From Perca fluviatilis (Eukaryota; Chordata; Actinopteri; Perciformes; Percidae), in assembly GCF_010015445.1 (NCBI RefSeq), contig NC_053127.1:30504215-30568214 (forward strand): a stretch of DNA of 64,000 bases, in the 5' to 3' direction. This document shows positions 1-59,618 of the stretch, one piece after another; position 1 is the first letter of the stretch; each line of letters opens with the position of its first letter. A program made the translations under genes and the position numbers. The notes below the pieces were generated by a model. It was not told the origin of the DNA. It ran no database searches and saw only the letters and a list, made by a program, of their open reading frames with translations.

Positions 1-3000
1 AGAGCCACAGTATAGTATGTCCAAAAAAAGTGAATAAAAAGTCATAGTATAGCATATTAAAGAAAGTCTGAAAGAAATAGATTCTCCACACAAAAAGGCT
101 TAAGGCAGACTGTGGATCGAACCAGGGGTGATAGCTTGCACTGCCTACAAAGGTGAAGCCGTGCCCACATCTAAACCACAAAGCTACAAAATAATGTAAG
201 TTGAAAATAGTAATAGCATAGTATGTCAAAAAAAGCAATTAAGATGTCATGGTATTGCATGTCAAAAAAAGTTCTAGAATAGTCTGTCATACAAATTGAT
301 AAAAAAGTCACGGTATAGTATGTCGAAAAGAGTTATACAAAAGTCATAGTATAGTATGTCGAAAAAAATTATAAAATTCAAGTTATACAATTCATAGCAT
401 GGTGTATTGAAAAAAGTCCTAGTATAGTATGTCTAAGAAAGTGATAAAAAAAGTCAAACTATAGCATGTCGAAAAAGAAGTCATAGCTTAGTATGTTGAA
501 AAAAGTGATCAAATTCATAGTATGGTATATTGATAAAAAATATGAAAAAGTCATAGTATGGTATGTCGAAAAAACTCATAGCATAGCATGTTGAAAAAAG
601 TGATTAAAAACATCATAGTATAGCTTGTCGAAAAAACTCATAGTATACGATGTTGAAAGAAGTGATTAAAAAAATCATAGTAAAGCATGTCGAAAAAAGT
701 CTTACTATAGTATGTAGAAAAAAGTGATAACGAACTCATAGTATAGTATGTTGAAAAAGTAATAAAATAGTCATAGTATAGTATGTTGATAAAAGTTATA
801 AAATTCATAGTATGGTATATCGATAAAAATGATAAAAAATTCATAGTATAGCATGTCGAAAAAAGTAATAAAAAAGTAATATTATAGTATGTCGAAAGAA
901 CTCATAGTATAGTATGTTGAAAAAAGTGACAAAAATGTCATAGTATAGTATGTCAAAAAAGTGATAAAAAGTCATATTATAGCATGTTGAAAAAAGTGAT
1001 GATACAGTCGTAGTATAGTATGGCGATAAAAGTTATAAATTCATAGTATGGTATATTGATAAATATTATTAGAAAGTCATAGTATAGTAAGTCGAAAAAA
1101 GTGAAAAATAGTCATAGTATAGTATGTCGATAAAAGTTATAAAATTCATAGAATGGTACATCGATAAAAACTATGAATAAGTCATAGTATAGTATGTTGA
1201 AAAAAAGTAATATAAAAGTAATAGTATAGTATGTCAAAAAAGCTATAGCATAGTATCTCGAAAAAAAAGTGATACAAAAGTAGTATAGCATGTCGAAAAA
1301 AATCATAAAAAAGTCATAATATAGTATGTCGAAAGAAGTCCTAGTATAGTAGGTCAAAAAGTATTAAAAAAAGTCACAGTATAGTATGTCTAAAAAAGTG
1401 ATTACAGAGAAATTGGTTAGCGTGTCGAAAAAAGTCATAGTATAGTATGTCTAAAAAAGTGATAAAAAAACTCAGTATAGGATGTCAAAAAAAGTCATAG
1501 TACAGTACGTCGACAAAAGTCACAGTGTAGTATGTTGGAAAAAATTATACAGAAGTCATAGAATAGTATGTCAAAAAAGGGATAAAATAGTAATTAGTAT
1601 ATTATGTTGAAAAAAGTCATAGTATAGTAGGTTGACAAAAGTCATAGTATAGTATGTCGAAAAAAAATTATAAAAAAAAGCACAGTATAGTATGTTGAAG
1701 AAGTGATGAAATAGTCATAGTATAGTATGTTAAGTTATACAATTCATAGCATGGTATATTGAAAAAAGTCCTAGTATAGTATGTCTGAGAAAGTGATAAA
1801 AAAGTCAAATTATAGCATGTCGAAAAGAAGTCATAGCATAGTATGTTGAAAAAAGTGATAAAATTCATAGTATAGTATATTGCTAAAAATTACCAAGAAG
1901 TCATAGTATAACATGTTGAAAAACGTGATGAAAAACGTCATAGTATAGTATGTTGAAAAAAGTAATAAAATAGTCATAGTATAGTATGTTGATAAAAGTT
2001 ATAAAATTCATAGTATGGTATATCGACAAAGATTCTGAAAAAGTCATCGTATAGTATGTTGATAAAAGTTATAAAATTCATAGCATGGTATATCGATAAA
2101 GATTCTGAAAAAGTCATCGTATAGCATGTTGAAAAAAGTAATATTATAGTATGTCGAAAATAATAATAGTATAGTATGTCGAAAAAAGTGATAAAAAAGT
2201 CATAGTATAATATGTCAAAAAAAGTGATAAAAAGTCATATTATAGCATGTCGAAAAAAGTGATATAACAGTCATAGTATAGCATGTCAAAGAAAGTGATA
2301 AAAAGTCATATTATAGCATGTCAAAAAAAGTGATGATAAAGTCCTAGTATAGTATGGCGATAAAACTCATAAATTCATAGTATGGTATATTGATAAAAAT
2401 TATTATAAAGTCATAGTATAGTAAGTCGAAAAAAGTAATTAAAAAGTCATAGTATGGCATGTCGAAAAAAGTGAAAAAATAGTCAAAGTATAATATGTCG
2501 ATAAAAGTTATAAAATTCATAGAATGGTACATCGATAAAAACTGAAAAAGTCGTAGTATAGTATGTTGAAAAAAAGTAATAAAAAAGTAATAGTATCGTA
2601 TGTCAAAAAAAGCTATAGCATAGTATCTCGAAAAAAAGTTGATAATAAAGTAGTATAGCATGTCGAAAAAAACATTAAAAAATCATAATATAGTATGTCG
2701 AAAGAAGTCCTAGTATAGTAGGTCAAAATGAGTAAAAAAAGTCACAGTATAGTATGTCTAAAAAAGGGATAACAAAGTCATAGTATAGTATGTTGAAAAA
2801 AGTAATAAAATAGTCATAGTATAGTATGTTGATAAAAGTTATAAAATTCATAGTATGGCATATCGATAAAAATTATGAAAAAGTCATAGTATAGCATGTC
2901 GAAAAAACTCATAGTATACGATGTTAAAATAAGTGATTCAAAAATCATAGTAAAGCATGTCGAAAAAAGTCTTACTATAGTATGTAGAAAAAAGTGATAA

Positions 3001-3700
3001 AAAAGTCATAGTATAGTATGTTGATAAAAGTAATTAAATAGTCATAGTATAGTATGTTGATAAAAGTTATAAAATTCATAGTATAGTATATCGATAAAAA
3101 TTATGAAAAATTCATAGTATAGCATGTCAAAAAAGTAATGAAGTAATATTATAGTATGTCGAAAACAGTGATAAAAAAGTCATAGTATAATATGTCGAAA
3201 AAAGTGACAAAAATGTCATAGAATAGTATGTCAAAAAAAGTGATAAAAAGTGATATTATAGCATGTCAAAAAAAGTTATAAAACAGTCATAGTACAGTAT
3301 ATCAAAAAAGTGAAAAAAATGTCATATTATAGCGTGTCGAAAAAAGTCATAAATTCATAGTATGGTATATTGATAAAAAATATTATAAAGTCATAGTATA
3401 GTATGTCGAAGAAAGTGATAAAATATCATTGTATAGTATGTAAAAAAAAGTGATAAAAAGTCATATTATAGCGTGTCGAAAAAAGTCATAAATTCATAGT
3501 ATGGTATATAGATACAAAATATTATAAAGTCATAGTATAGTATGTCGATAAAAGTAATAAAAAAGTCATAGTATGGCATGTCAAAAAAAGTGAAAAAATA
3601 GTCATAGTATAGTATGTCGATAAAAGTTATAAAATTCATAGTAAGGTATATCGATAAAAACTATGAAAATGTCATAGTATAGTATGTCGAACAAATGGGA
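1..3700. repeat. AT-rich minisatellite, about 34-36 bp units, higher-order organised
   Basis: About a hundred degenerate units of the type GTCATAGTATAGTATGTCG followed by AAAAAAGTGATAAAAA; consecutive units start 34-36 bp apart (for example 902, 938, 972). Variant units form blocks that recur about 1.33 kb apart: the ATACCATGC-type block at 391 recurs at 1743, and the TATGGCGATAAA block at 1019 recurs at 2353. The block with CTCATAGTATACGA at 637 recurs at 2908. The array continues past the left edge. The Tyr/Phe-rich ORFs read across it are repeat artefacts. Confidence 0.9.
62..190 (-). repeat. possible tRNA-derived (SINE-like) insertion in the minisatellite
   Basis: A non-repeat interruption of the array. 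On the minus strand it contains CCTGGTTCGATCCACAG, which matches a pol III B-box (GGTTCGANNCC), but no convincing A-box and no cloverleaf were worked out. It could be a decayed SINE head or chance. Confidence 0.3.
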
Positions 3701-4739
3701 TTTGGGCCACTTTTGCCTGCAGTTGAGCTTAGCCTAAGACACCTTGCCATCAAATAATGTAAGTTGAAAACAGTAATAGCATAGCATGTAAAAAAAAGCC
3801 ATTAAAAAGTCTTAATATTGCATAAAACCTTTTTTTGATAAAAAGCTTAATATTTAAAAAACTATGAATAGCAAAAGAAGAGTAAAAAAAAAGCCATTAT
3901 GTCCTTAAGGAGCTTAACATTTTAATATGTGAATAGTTTTTGTAGCTGCACGTATGTAGAAGTTAGAGCCGACCAAAGAAAGTTGAAAAACAAATAATTG
4001 GATAACGCTTGGTTACGCTTGGCTCTCTGAGGGAAGAGACCAGCTGTAGGCCGCTCTGAGACTATCAGTGAGTCTTTGCCAGCATCATAGCGTCATAGGG
4101 CGTGGCTGGGTAAGCCGGTGTGGCTTAAAGAAGTATCCACGTACCTGACCTCAGGGGGATCATCCTCGACCATGTGGAATATGTAACGGTGGAGAGATAG
4201 TCTCGATACGACAGAGAACAATACTGTGAATGCTGCCGAATCAGAATTCACACAATGAATGGATTTGAGAGGAGAAAAGATCTCTTTGAATCCAACAAAT
4301 TAAACACAAACAATGCCAGCTGTCAGCTGCAAACTGTTGCTCCGGTTCTGCAGTGGGACATACAATGTTCATTACTTTACATTTTCAGAATCATTTCCCC
4401 AGTGACAGCTTCATATTTCTCAGGCTGATCAGAGGGAAGAATTCCGCGTTCCTGAACATAATTCATGACTACAGTTATTAACCGCCAAGTGTGGCGGCAA
4501 GTAAATCTGTAACCACACTTAATTTGTTATTGACTTCAGAGGTGGATGGCTGACATAGTTGTCATGCTGAGTAATGCACCCTCCTGCCGAAGCCCCTGTC
4601 GCCTGATCTAAGACCATGGAAGCAATCAAACAGGCAAGACATGTGAGGCGCAGGCGGAAGCCTCAAGGTGGCAGGTTGGACAGTCATCAATTAATATAGC
4701 AGTTTAGGAAGGACGTTCTTTAGAATGCTCAAAATGATA
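3701..4739. other. intergenic stretch, no gene recognised
   Basis: Starts with unique sequence after the satellite. 3751-3830 repeats the flank seen at 186-250 (AAATAATGTAAGTTGAAAA, then a few satellite-like words), so array-edge sequence is duplicated at both ends. From about 3960 the base composition is more even. I see no coding frame or identified element. Confidence 0.5.
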
Positions 4740-4747
4740 TGACTACA

Positions 4748-5483
4748 CAGTGGCGATAGGGTCTGTTGTGGCCCTAGGCAAGTATTCCTATGGGGCCCTT
4801 CAAAACCAGAGTTCATCACAATTATATTCTAAACTCTACAAATGCTGCTTACGGGCCTTGGCTACGACAAACGCTGCCACTGTGTCCTCCAGATCTTAAG
4901 ACCACGTTTCGCTCTATTGAAGTGAGACCCAGTCCTGAAAGTCTCTCCTGGGACAGGAGCTAGACGGACCCGCACTCCAGGCTGGAGTCTCCAGTTCCAC
5001 TAGCTAGGTTAACTCACAAAAAAAACGGGAAAGAATAAACACCATTAGTCTAGCGTTAATGCTGGCTAGCTAAAGTTATTTAATTGTCTCCCCCATAGTT
5101 AAGGTTAAATGACAGCATTCAGACAGTTACTGTTACACAACTTAATCTTCATTATCTGCTCTTCATACCACTGTCCTGCTTTCTTTTCTTCCCATCCTTA
5201 TTTTTCTTTTTTTTTTCACTCCGAGAAGGATAACTCGTCTTCATCTTCCTTTCTCTTTCAGTTGGAAAACATTATATCATGCTTTGATGGCTATGAAATG
5301 GGGTCCCTTTAGGTGTCATTGCAAATTGTAATTTGTTTAACAGGAAGGGGGGTTGCTTTCACTGTAGTTGCCATATTTTGAGACATTGCTGTGGAGTAGA
5401 GTTTGTCAGCCATCGGGGGCCCCTCTAATGGCCTGGGGCCCCAAGCAGTTGCCTGGCTTGCCTGTTGACAAGCTGCGGCTCTG
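4748..5483. mobile_element. non-autonomous hAT-like element with 8-bp TSD
   Basis: Ends are CAGTGGCGAT... on the left and, reading inward from the right, CAGAGCCGCA...; both ends share AGGCAA and GGGGCCC words further in. The flanks carry an identical 8-bp target duplication TGACTACA at 4740-4747 and 5484-5491, which is diagnostic of hAT-type insertion. No transposase frame survives in the 736 bp. Confidence 0.65.
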
Positions 5484-5491
5484 TGACTACA

Positions 5492-7319
5492 CATTATACA
5501 CCTATGGTGAGCTTCAGAATTTATCCTGATAAACTATTAGTGGCATATCTAGAAGTGGTGACATTTAAATGTTCACAGACTTTATGACAGGGGACATTTA
5601 CCCTCAGAGACCGATGGATTTATCAAACTATAATGGTCAGCACATTTTATAATTACATAACACTGAGATTGCCACGAACATCAGTGAGTAAGTGTTTGAA
5701 GGGGTCCCAGTTTGTACGTCTTTGGATATGTAATGTCAGACTAGCTAGCTTTTATAGACCAGCAGGTGGAGCTGGGAGATGTCATAGCTGTGTCTTTCTA
5801 ATTTTATTATTCATACATTATTTTGTCACTTTTCCAGTGTGTACACAGACTAAAAAACATTTAGAATTAGTGTGGATTTGGGGCACAGCTCCAATAGTTA
5901 CACACCATACTTCACAACAGCTGCATCGCATTCTGTGTTCGGAATCTTTATTGGTAGATTTCTCAGCTTGTGTTGTCCAAACTTGCTCAGTTATTCATTG
6001 ATTTCCAAGATCTGCTTTCTCCTGGGTTAAGCCGGTTGGAGTTTATCCCAGCATGCACTGGGAAAAAAAAGATTTGTACCCCCACCACCAAAGAACAAAA
6101 TGTCCCAGAAATGCAGACTGCATCACCCTGTCCTGTTTCTAAAATGTGTTTTCTTTGAATTTGAATTTGATTCATTTAAAGATGAAGCTTTTTAAAGACG
6201 TTGGATGAAAGTGAATGGAAGAGCACGGATTAGTGGGCAACATAACTCTTCACAACTCTGCCACCTGCAGGCATGGAAGCTACAGAATCACAGAAGATGA
6301 TCTGACTGGCCAATATGAAACATTTCTTTTGCCGAGACATTGCTGACTACCTTTAGGACGTCCCGCTGCTGTCATAATGAAAATAAGGCGAAGGATCCGA
6401 GGTCTCCACGAACCAACCAGCCAGAGAGCAGAGCCCCGGCCCGCCCTCCGTCCGTCTGCTTCATCTCCACACCACCATCAGTCACTCATGTCAAACCCGT
6501 GGAGAACACTTTGGGGAACAGCCTTTTTATTAATCAAATTTGAACTTTGTGTTAGTTTGTCTTTATTCCAGTGCCACCGTGGTGAACACTCATGTTAAAA
6601 ATAAAAAGTGACATTTTTTTTTTTTTTTTTCCCGTTAAAATGTATAATCATAATGAAGACAGTTAATCATAGGAACTAATCATAGAAACCGACATAATGA
6701 CCTCACAGCATTTTGGATCAAACTCCTCTCCCTTCAGGCTAACTCAAAAGAAACAGAAAGAACAGAAATGAGCCAGGGTAGACAGGAACAAAAACAGATT
6801 CTTACGTATATCCACATTTTTTTTTTTCTTTTTTTTTTAGATATTTCCCATAGACATTATAGGTTTGGTTTGAAGGGGGGATTCTGCTGGATTGTCTCAC
6901 GTTTTGTTTTCCCTGTAGAGGAGCATCACTGCAATGCAGCAACAGTAAATCTACTGAGGAGAGTGAGAGCCCTGAAGACTCTACCTAGTGCACTGAGAGT
7001 AAGGGGATCTATCTGGACACACTTGAGTTGGGGTGTTGTGAAGTGCAAACCATTAGTTCTCTTAACCCTCCCTATTCTAGCTAACATCATTTACCACCCT
7101 GGCAAACAAGCAGTGGTAAACTACACCTGAATACATAGCTGGATTGTGTCCGGCCCTGTAAGTATACTCACAACATAGTTATTTTTCATCATTACAGTAC
7201 AGTATAGAGCAATAGTTTTCATATACTTTTCATATCTTTTTTTCATATTGCACCATCAGAGAATGGGACACAGAGAAAGATCAACAGAGACTCCATTTCC
7301 TAATTAAAACGAGATATGT
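5492..7319. other. intergenic stretch downstream of dscam, no gene recognised
   Basis: Contains T homopolymers at about 6617-6632 and 6818-6838 and scattered short ORFs up to 122 codons with no family resemblance I recognise. Could include distal 3' UTR if a later poly(A) site is used. Confidence 0.4.
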
Positions 7320-8171
7320 GCAAACATGACTAAGGACTTTATTAACCAAATCAATTCTTCCCTGTAATATCCACAAATAAAAGTGATTTCTCTTTTTATA
7401 TATATATTTATAGTAATAAGAATAATAAATCTTCACATTGGATCATTTCATAGTGTGACAAAATGCTCGACTGGGCTGTCCAGCCGCGATCGTAATCCTC
7501 ATTGTCTTTTTAATTGGTCAGTCCCCATGCATCCATAGGAAATAGATTTTTTTTTTTTTTTTTCTTCAAAAAAAGTAACAATTTGAGAGCAGCTGAAAAG
7601 TTTGGACTGGTGTCAATTGCTTTCATTCCAAGATTTCTCCCGAGTTTCATTCAGTGTTTCAGAAGGATATTCCATAGGAAAAAAATGACTCCAAATCGTC
7701 ATCTTCCACTCCAGAAAAAAAAAAATAAAAAAAAATAAGAAGATGTCCGGGTTCTTATGAAAACATTGCAGTAATGGTGAGAATAGATCATTTGGTATTC
7801 GATAATTAATGATCATTAATAGCTGACAACTAACAATTAATAATCACTGATTAATTATAAAGAGTTAACAATAATCAAGAATAAATAATGCTCCCTCGTT
7901 ACTCAATTAGTTTGGCAAAAACTCCGGCTGGAACCGTTTTCCGATGAGTGAATCTTTTTCTCAAGTGAAACAAACGAAAAGAAAAAGAAATACAAAGAAG
8001 AGATAAAAGAAAGCTCTAAAATAAATTAAAGGAGATTAGTAAAAGTGACCCCGCCCTTGGAGAGGTGGGGGCTGTATATACAGAACTACGTGGTGAAAGT
8101 CAGTTTACTGCACTTGAGTGGTAAGTCCAGTGTTAGAGTGAGTTCTAGTCCCGCCCCAGGTGCCCCTGCTG
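7320..8171 (-). other. dscam: probable dscam 3' UTR
   Basis: Non-coding sequence directly after the TAA. On the minus strand the first AATAAA hexamer is at 7338-7343, about 830 bp after the stop, followed by a T-rich stretch. A weaker ATTAAA sits at 7509-7514. The end is therefore an estimate. The stretch also has A/T homopolymers near 7550 and 7720. Confidence 0.4.
7338..7343 (-). terminator. candidate polyadenylation signal AATAAA for dscam
   Basis: TTTATT on the plus strand, so AATAAA on the coding strand. It is the first canonical hexamer after the dscam stop. Use of this site is an inference without transcript data. Confidence 0.35.
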
Positions 8172-54347
<46,176 letters not shown>

Positions 54348-54932
54348 CTGGAAATAAATAAATAAAATATATTAGGTCACTGCACTTCATTGATGTACAG
54401 TAGGGTGCAATTTTAAACAGCTACAGTACAGCTCTTAATGAAACCAACAATGAAAGCAAAGTAACATTTCAAAAATGTTGCCCCACCGCCCCAAAACCAA
54501 TCAATGTGATCCTGAAAATGCCCACTTGGATGAAATGCACTGTGTCTCCATGTTTTTCCAAAAGCGGTGTGTGAAAACAGTGTGTGCAACACATGAAATG
54601 AACAAAGCATCAGTTGCCTCCAGATTTCATCACAGGAGACAACGAGCATTTTTACAAACAAACAATATTCCCCAGTCATACTGTGTGGATTCATTCGTAT
54701 GCGCTGGAATCACTACCTTACACATTCTAAAAGAAGACTATACAGAAAATCCAATTTTAAAGTCTCTTAGCAAATATTTGCAAGTCAAGTGAGGTGCGCG
54801 GCTCTGTGTGGTTGCAGTCACCAAACATCTGCTGCAGCCCATTTAGCTCAGCACAGCTCGGAGGCGCTGTGACAAGGCTGTGTGTTGTGTAGCAGTGTAA
54901 CACAGCTCGTTATCATGTAGCTCATCGCTTCG

Positions 54933-54966
<34 letters not shown>

Positions 54967-56554
54967 TGGGAGAAACTCTCTCTCTCTCTCAGTTTCTCCT
55001 TCTTTCTCTGCTCCAGCAAAAGTGCAGGGAGCCGGGGATCACAGAGCGCTTTGATAGGGCATGGCTGCGCAGGTCGGTTGTGCTAATATCATGCTAATGT
55101 TATGCTAATTTGCGTGAACACATGGAAGTAGAGAGAGGTAGTCAGTGTTTATGAGGAGTGATGTGTGCTGTAGCCGGTGGCTGCCGGGTATTTCATGTCA
55201 CAGATGATGGAGAAGCCAATCTGGGATGGGGATCAAATGGGGCCGCCGTACGGCAGGGGATTCTGGCAATATCGGTAGTGATATCATAATGCAGACTTTA
55301 TGGAGTGTTGAATTACTCTCATTTAGTCCTGTCATGACAGTTTAACACAGATTAAGGCTGCTGGTACAGGGCCCTTGCATATTGCATGCAAGGATAATGG
55401 AAAGAGGTGTAAAGCGCAAGCTATGATCATTGTGTTATCTGCAACATCTCAACAATTAATCATTAATTAACTGCAAACATCTTCAAAATGACATTTGGTC
55501 ACTGCCGGCCTCGTTATGTTTTGAAAATCACAAGTCTTTCTCTTTAGGGAGACATAACTATCTTTTAAAATGAGCTTTAGAGAGATTTGGGGAAAACAAT
55601 CCTCAAGCTTACAGTCGCAGGCAGCTGATGGAGTGAATGACAGAAGATGACTTCCAACGTGTTTACAGATTACAGTAATGGTGCAATGAGAAAGGATGAA
55701 TGAGAGGACAGAGAGAAATGGGGGGAGAAAACAGAGAAGGAGGAATGCACAGGGGAGGGTGGTGAGGATTGTGAGCAAGTGATGACCTAGTTAGAAAAGA
55801 GAGACCACGGATTTGATATCCTGAGGGCTTTCTTGAGCTTGTGGTCGAGATATTCTCGTGTGTGACAACCAATGGTAAAAGGAGGGGGGACAGGAGAGGT
55901 AGTCTGTAGTCCTTAATCACATAACCACAGAGACAAGCAAGAATATTACCAAATTTGAATTTAGTTGGTTGCAAATGCAGTTCATTTTCAAGAAAGGAAG
56001 CAATTAAGAGAAAGCAGATATCAAAGGAAAACAGCAGAGCAGGCTGTCTCTCCTGTCTTTCCTTTCTCTTTTTTCCATCTTCTTCTCCCTTTTTTTTCTC
56101 TCTGAAAGTTGTCTGGCATCAGAAGTTGACAGGCTTATGAATGAGAGGAGCTTTCATTAGAGCAGACTGGCTGTCACTGTGACAAAAGGCCAGGGTTGGG
56201 AGACAGGAGTATGCCTGTGTTTTAAATGCACGGTCCAACAGACACGTATACACACTCACACGTTTACATGCGTACGTGTGTGCTTGTCTCTTGTCTACCG
56301 GCCAATCAAACTGGCTCTGGATGATTAGTAGAATGGGGTTAATTTAGTGGATGATATGCTGGCCTATGTTTAGTATTGGAAACATTGCACTTTTCACTAT
56401 TACAACGGAATAATATGGTATAGTTTAGGAAAAAGGAATAGACACTAGACGCCAAAGGAGACTTTAAGCGTCAATAACAAAGCCAAAGGCACATGACCAA
56501 GCGTCCGTATTTGATGCGATGGGAGTGAGAATGTGTTGAATACTTATAGAGGTA

Positions 56555-56865
56555 GGAGATAGTTAGCATAGCTTAGCATTAATACTGGAAGTGGGGGGAA
56601 ACAGCTAGCCTGGCTCTGTGAAAAAATACGTCTGCCTACCCACCAGCACCTCTAAAGAGATATAACTTGTGAATTAATGAGCTTTAGAGGTAGATTTCTT
56701 TTACCATTTCTAACCTTACCAGACTAGCTGTTTATTTTGGTTTCCAGTCTTTGTGCTAAGCTAATCTAGCTGTGTCCTGGCTTTAGCTTTATATTTAGCG
56801 TACAGACATGAGAGTGTTATCAATCTGTTCATCTAACTCTCAGCAAGATAGCAAATATGCATGTA
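56555..56865. repeat. interspersed repeat of the AGCTAGCCTGGCTCTGT type
   Basis: AGCATAGCTTAGCATTAATACTG, AAACAGCTAGCCTGGCTCTG, CACCTCTAAAG and CAGACATGAGAGTG occur in the order I recall for an abundant teleost repeat. Class unknown, no target duplication found. Confidence 0.4.
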
Positions 56866-59296
56866 TCCAAAAAACGCAACCGTGCCAAACATCCACCTGT
56901 TTCTTCACTTCATTACTTGACTGCTTAGAATAGAGTTTGACACCTTACACTTTTAGTAATGTATGCCCAATTCCCTGAAGTAGCCCAAAGTAAAGTAGCA
57001 TATTGGTACTGTGTTTTTCATTCTACCCCCTCTGTGCAAACACAGCACATTATTATCAAGCGTATGAACCTAAACTACTACGACTACTTCCTGAGCTCAA
57101 CTAAATGTGTACAGCTTCTACAATAGGTCTGCTGTAGTTGCTGACCAATCTAGAAGTTTAGTGAAGACGACACTTGTGTTTAGAATGCTGTAATCTGAAA
57201 TGTTAAGTGTCACCATTTGGAAAAGTTGCTAATAGACCCAATCACAATGTTTGTTTCCAATAACTTCTGGGTAGAAAACCCCCTGTGTCATGTACATTGT
57301 ACATACAATTGAATGGCTCTGGGCAAACATGGATGTGGAACAACTGGATATACTCTCGTCTCCTTCATCTAAAATGCATTTTTGATGTTTTTATATGTCA
57401 ACACTTTGGTTACGTTAGCCTGGAGAGCTAATGTACCTGTTAGGCCTGTAAATATTATATATACAGTCTATGCTTGGGCCGTACACTAAAGAAAATGACA
57501 CCACCCAAACTAGAAATGGTCGACAGGTTGGACCTCCGTGTTTAACTATATATCTTTAAACTAACGGCTGAAAATGAAAACAGAAATAAACAAGTTTAAA
57601 GAATCCACATATCTCCGCAATTCAAAACAACCAGCCATTTGTCATACCTGGAAGTGATTTTTGTGTTAGCGCACACAGTGATTCGGTCTATAACAAAAGC
57701 AATCAGAGCATCTTTTCAGCAGGAGGTAAATTAACATGTAAGTGAAACAGATGGTGCATTTTTAGACCACTGCAATGAGAACAGGAGGTAGAAGTGGTTG
57801 CTGTTCATTTAAAATATAAAAAAAAATGTCCAGGGCCCATTGTAATTAATTACATTCTTGATTCGTGGGTAGAGTCCATTTCTTTCTTCCAAGCTCAGAC
57901 AGGATCGATTGTCTCACACAGAGATACAGGCCTACAGGACTGGATTGTATTTGCATGTCCTTGTAAGCTGAGGGCATTTCTGTGTATGCTCCTACCACTG
58001 CAGTTATGTCAAATCCCACTGGCTTGTGCACCCGCATATCAAAGTCTTTGCGTGCGTCGACATACTGTATGTGTTTATATGCGTGTGTGCATGCGAGTGA
58101 GTGTGAATGTGTTAATGCAGCATACTGCTGCATGGAGGAATGGTCAATAATAACGATCCGAGGCTCTCCACTACGCTTTTTCCCTGCTCCACCTACTGCA
58201 TACTATCACCGCCTGAGAGACGGCATCCACTGTTCTTGCAGTGTTTGTGCGTGTTAACATGCTAGACATATGAGCATGCGTTTGTGTCCACACCTGGATC
58301 TATTAGTGTATATTTCTAAAACTGTGGCTTCGCTTCATCCCAGGTGGCTTGCTGGACCATCAGTCGTCTCCTCTTCCCTTCCTTGGGCCGCCCAGCTGCT
58401 TTGGCATCGAACACAAGTCCCTTTCTGTGGATCCGCACTAAATAGCTCCAATTAATCCCCATATAAGCCCCATATGAGCCTGTGAGTAGACTCTTTGGTC
58501 ATTCAAATTGGGAGACTTTGCAGTTTTTCACTGAAACCTGAATTGCGTGCGAGACATAATAGAAAACAGTGAGAAAAAGGCTGAAGCACATCCATATTGC
58601 AACGCAATTGTTCCACTTTGCACCAAGGACAGTTTGAACTGGTGTGGATGTGTTATCGCTGGACACACAGGTTAACGTGTGACAGGGACTAAGAGAGAAG
58701 GATTTCCGATAAGGTTGAACACAGTGACACATGGTGACACAGCTGAGTACTTGACCTACGCTTGCTGGGCGACCATCTGCCCCAAAACAGCTGAAAGAGT
58801 CACTGCGGTTGCCTGAGTCATTTCAATATTCTATAAATGAGACATGAGTGGAGGAAAGATGAGATGGGAGGAGGGGGAGGAGAGAGAGAGAAAAAAATAA
58901 AGGATCAAGAGGGAAAGAGCACCTCTGGGATACAACCACTCTCTGTCATCTAAAAGGAGCTACAAATTAGCTTACAGCTATGCGCTGCCAGGGATGGAAA
59001 AAAAAGAAAAAGACACAACTTTCATATGTTAATTCAGATCATGGCTAGGAAGAGTAATTATCAAAAAAAAAGTCAGCCCTGTCTGTCTGACAGATCTCAA
59101 CAAGAACCCACTACCCCTGTCTGTTTCTTACACTGTCTGCTGTCTTCCTCAAATCCAGTACACTTTTGCAAGAGCAGCACTGAGCCTAACACGATGTAAA
59201 GATATTGTGACAGTGACAAACAAGAACATACTTAAACTGAACACTGTGTATATATTTGCAGCTCTGCATGTAGCACAATGCTCTAAGTTTATTACT

Positions 59297-59618
59297 TTAA
59301 CGATTTTCATTTATTATTTTCATTGTCGATTAATCAGTCCACTATTTTCTCAATTAATCGATTAGTTGTTTGGTCTATAAAATGTCAGAAAATTGTGAAA
59401 AATGTGGATCAGTGTTGCCCAAAGCCCAAGATGACATACTCACATGACTTGTTTTGTCCACAGCTCAAAGATATTACTGTCACAGAGGCGTGAAGAAACT
59501 AGAACATGTTCACATTTAAGAACCTGGATTTAGAAAATTCAAATTGATTAACCCATTCTCAAACTAGTTGGAGATTAATGTAATAGTTGACAACTAATAG
59601 ATTAATCTTAGCAGCTCT
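59297..59618. repeat. interspersed repeat, family B copy 3
   Basis: Contains GATTAATCAG, ATCGATTAGTTGTTTGGTCT, CACAGCTCAAAGATATTAC and GTTGACAACTAATAG before GCAGCTCT. I recall this sequence type as widespread in teleosts. No coding capacity. Confidence 0.55.

Noticed and set aside
62..190. Functional tRNA gene
   Set aside because: Only a B-box-like word is present. No paired acceptor or anticodon stem and no A-box at the right distance.
638..2661. Minus-strand ORFs rich in Tyr, Phe and Ile across the satellite
   Set aside because: They are translations of the tandem unit (ILYYDFF-type motifs) with no start context and no domain.
1..3700. CRISPR-like array of regularly spaced repeats
   Set aside because: Units are degenerate and there are no unique spacers of constant length between identical repeats. 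It is an AT-rich tandem minisatellite in a eukaryotic genome.
5633..6001. 122-codon plus-strand ORF downstream of dscam
   Set aside because: No recognisable domain, unremarkable composition, no supporting splice or promoter features.
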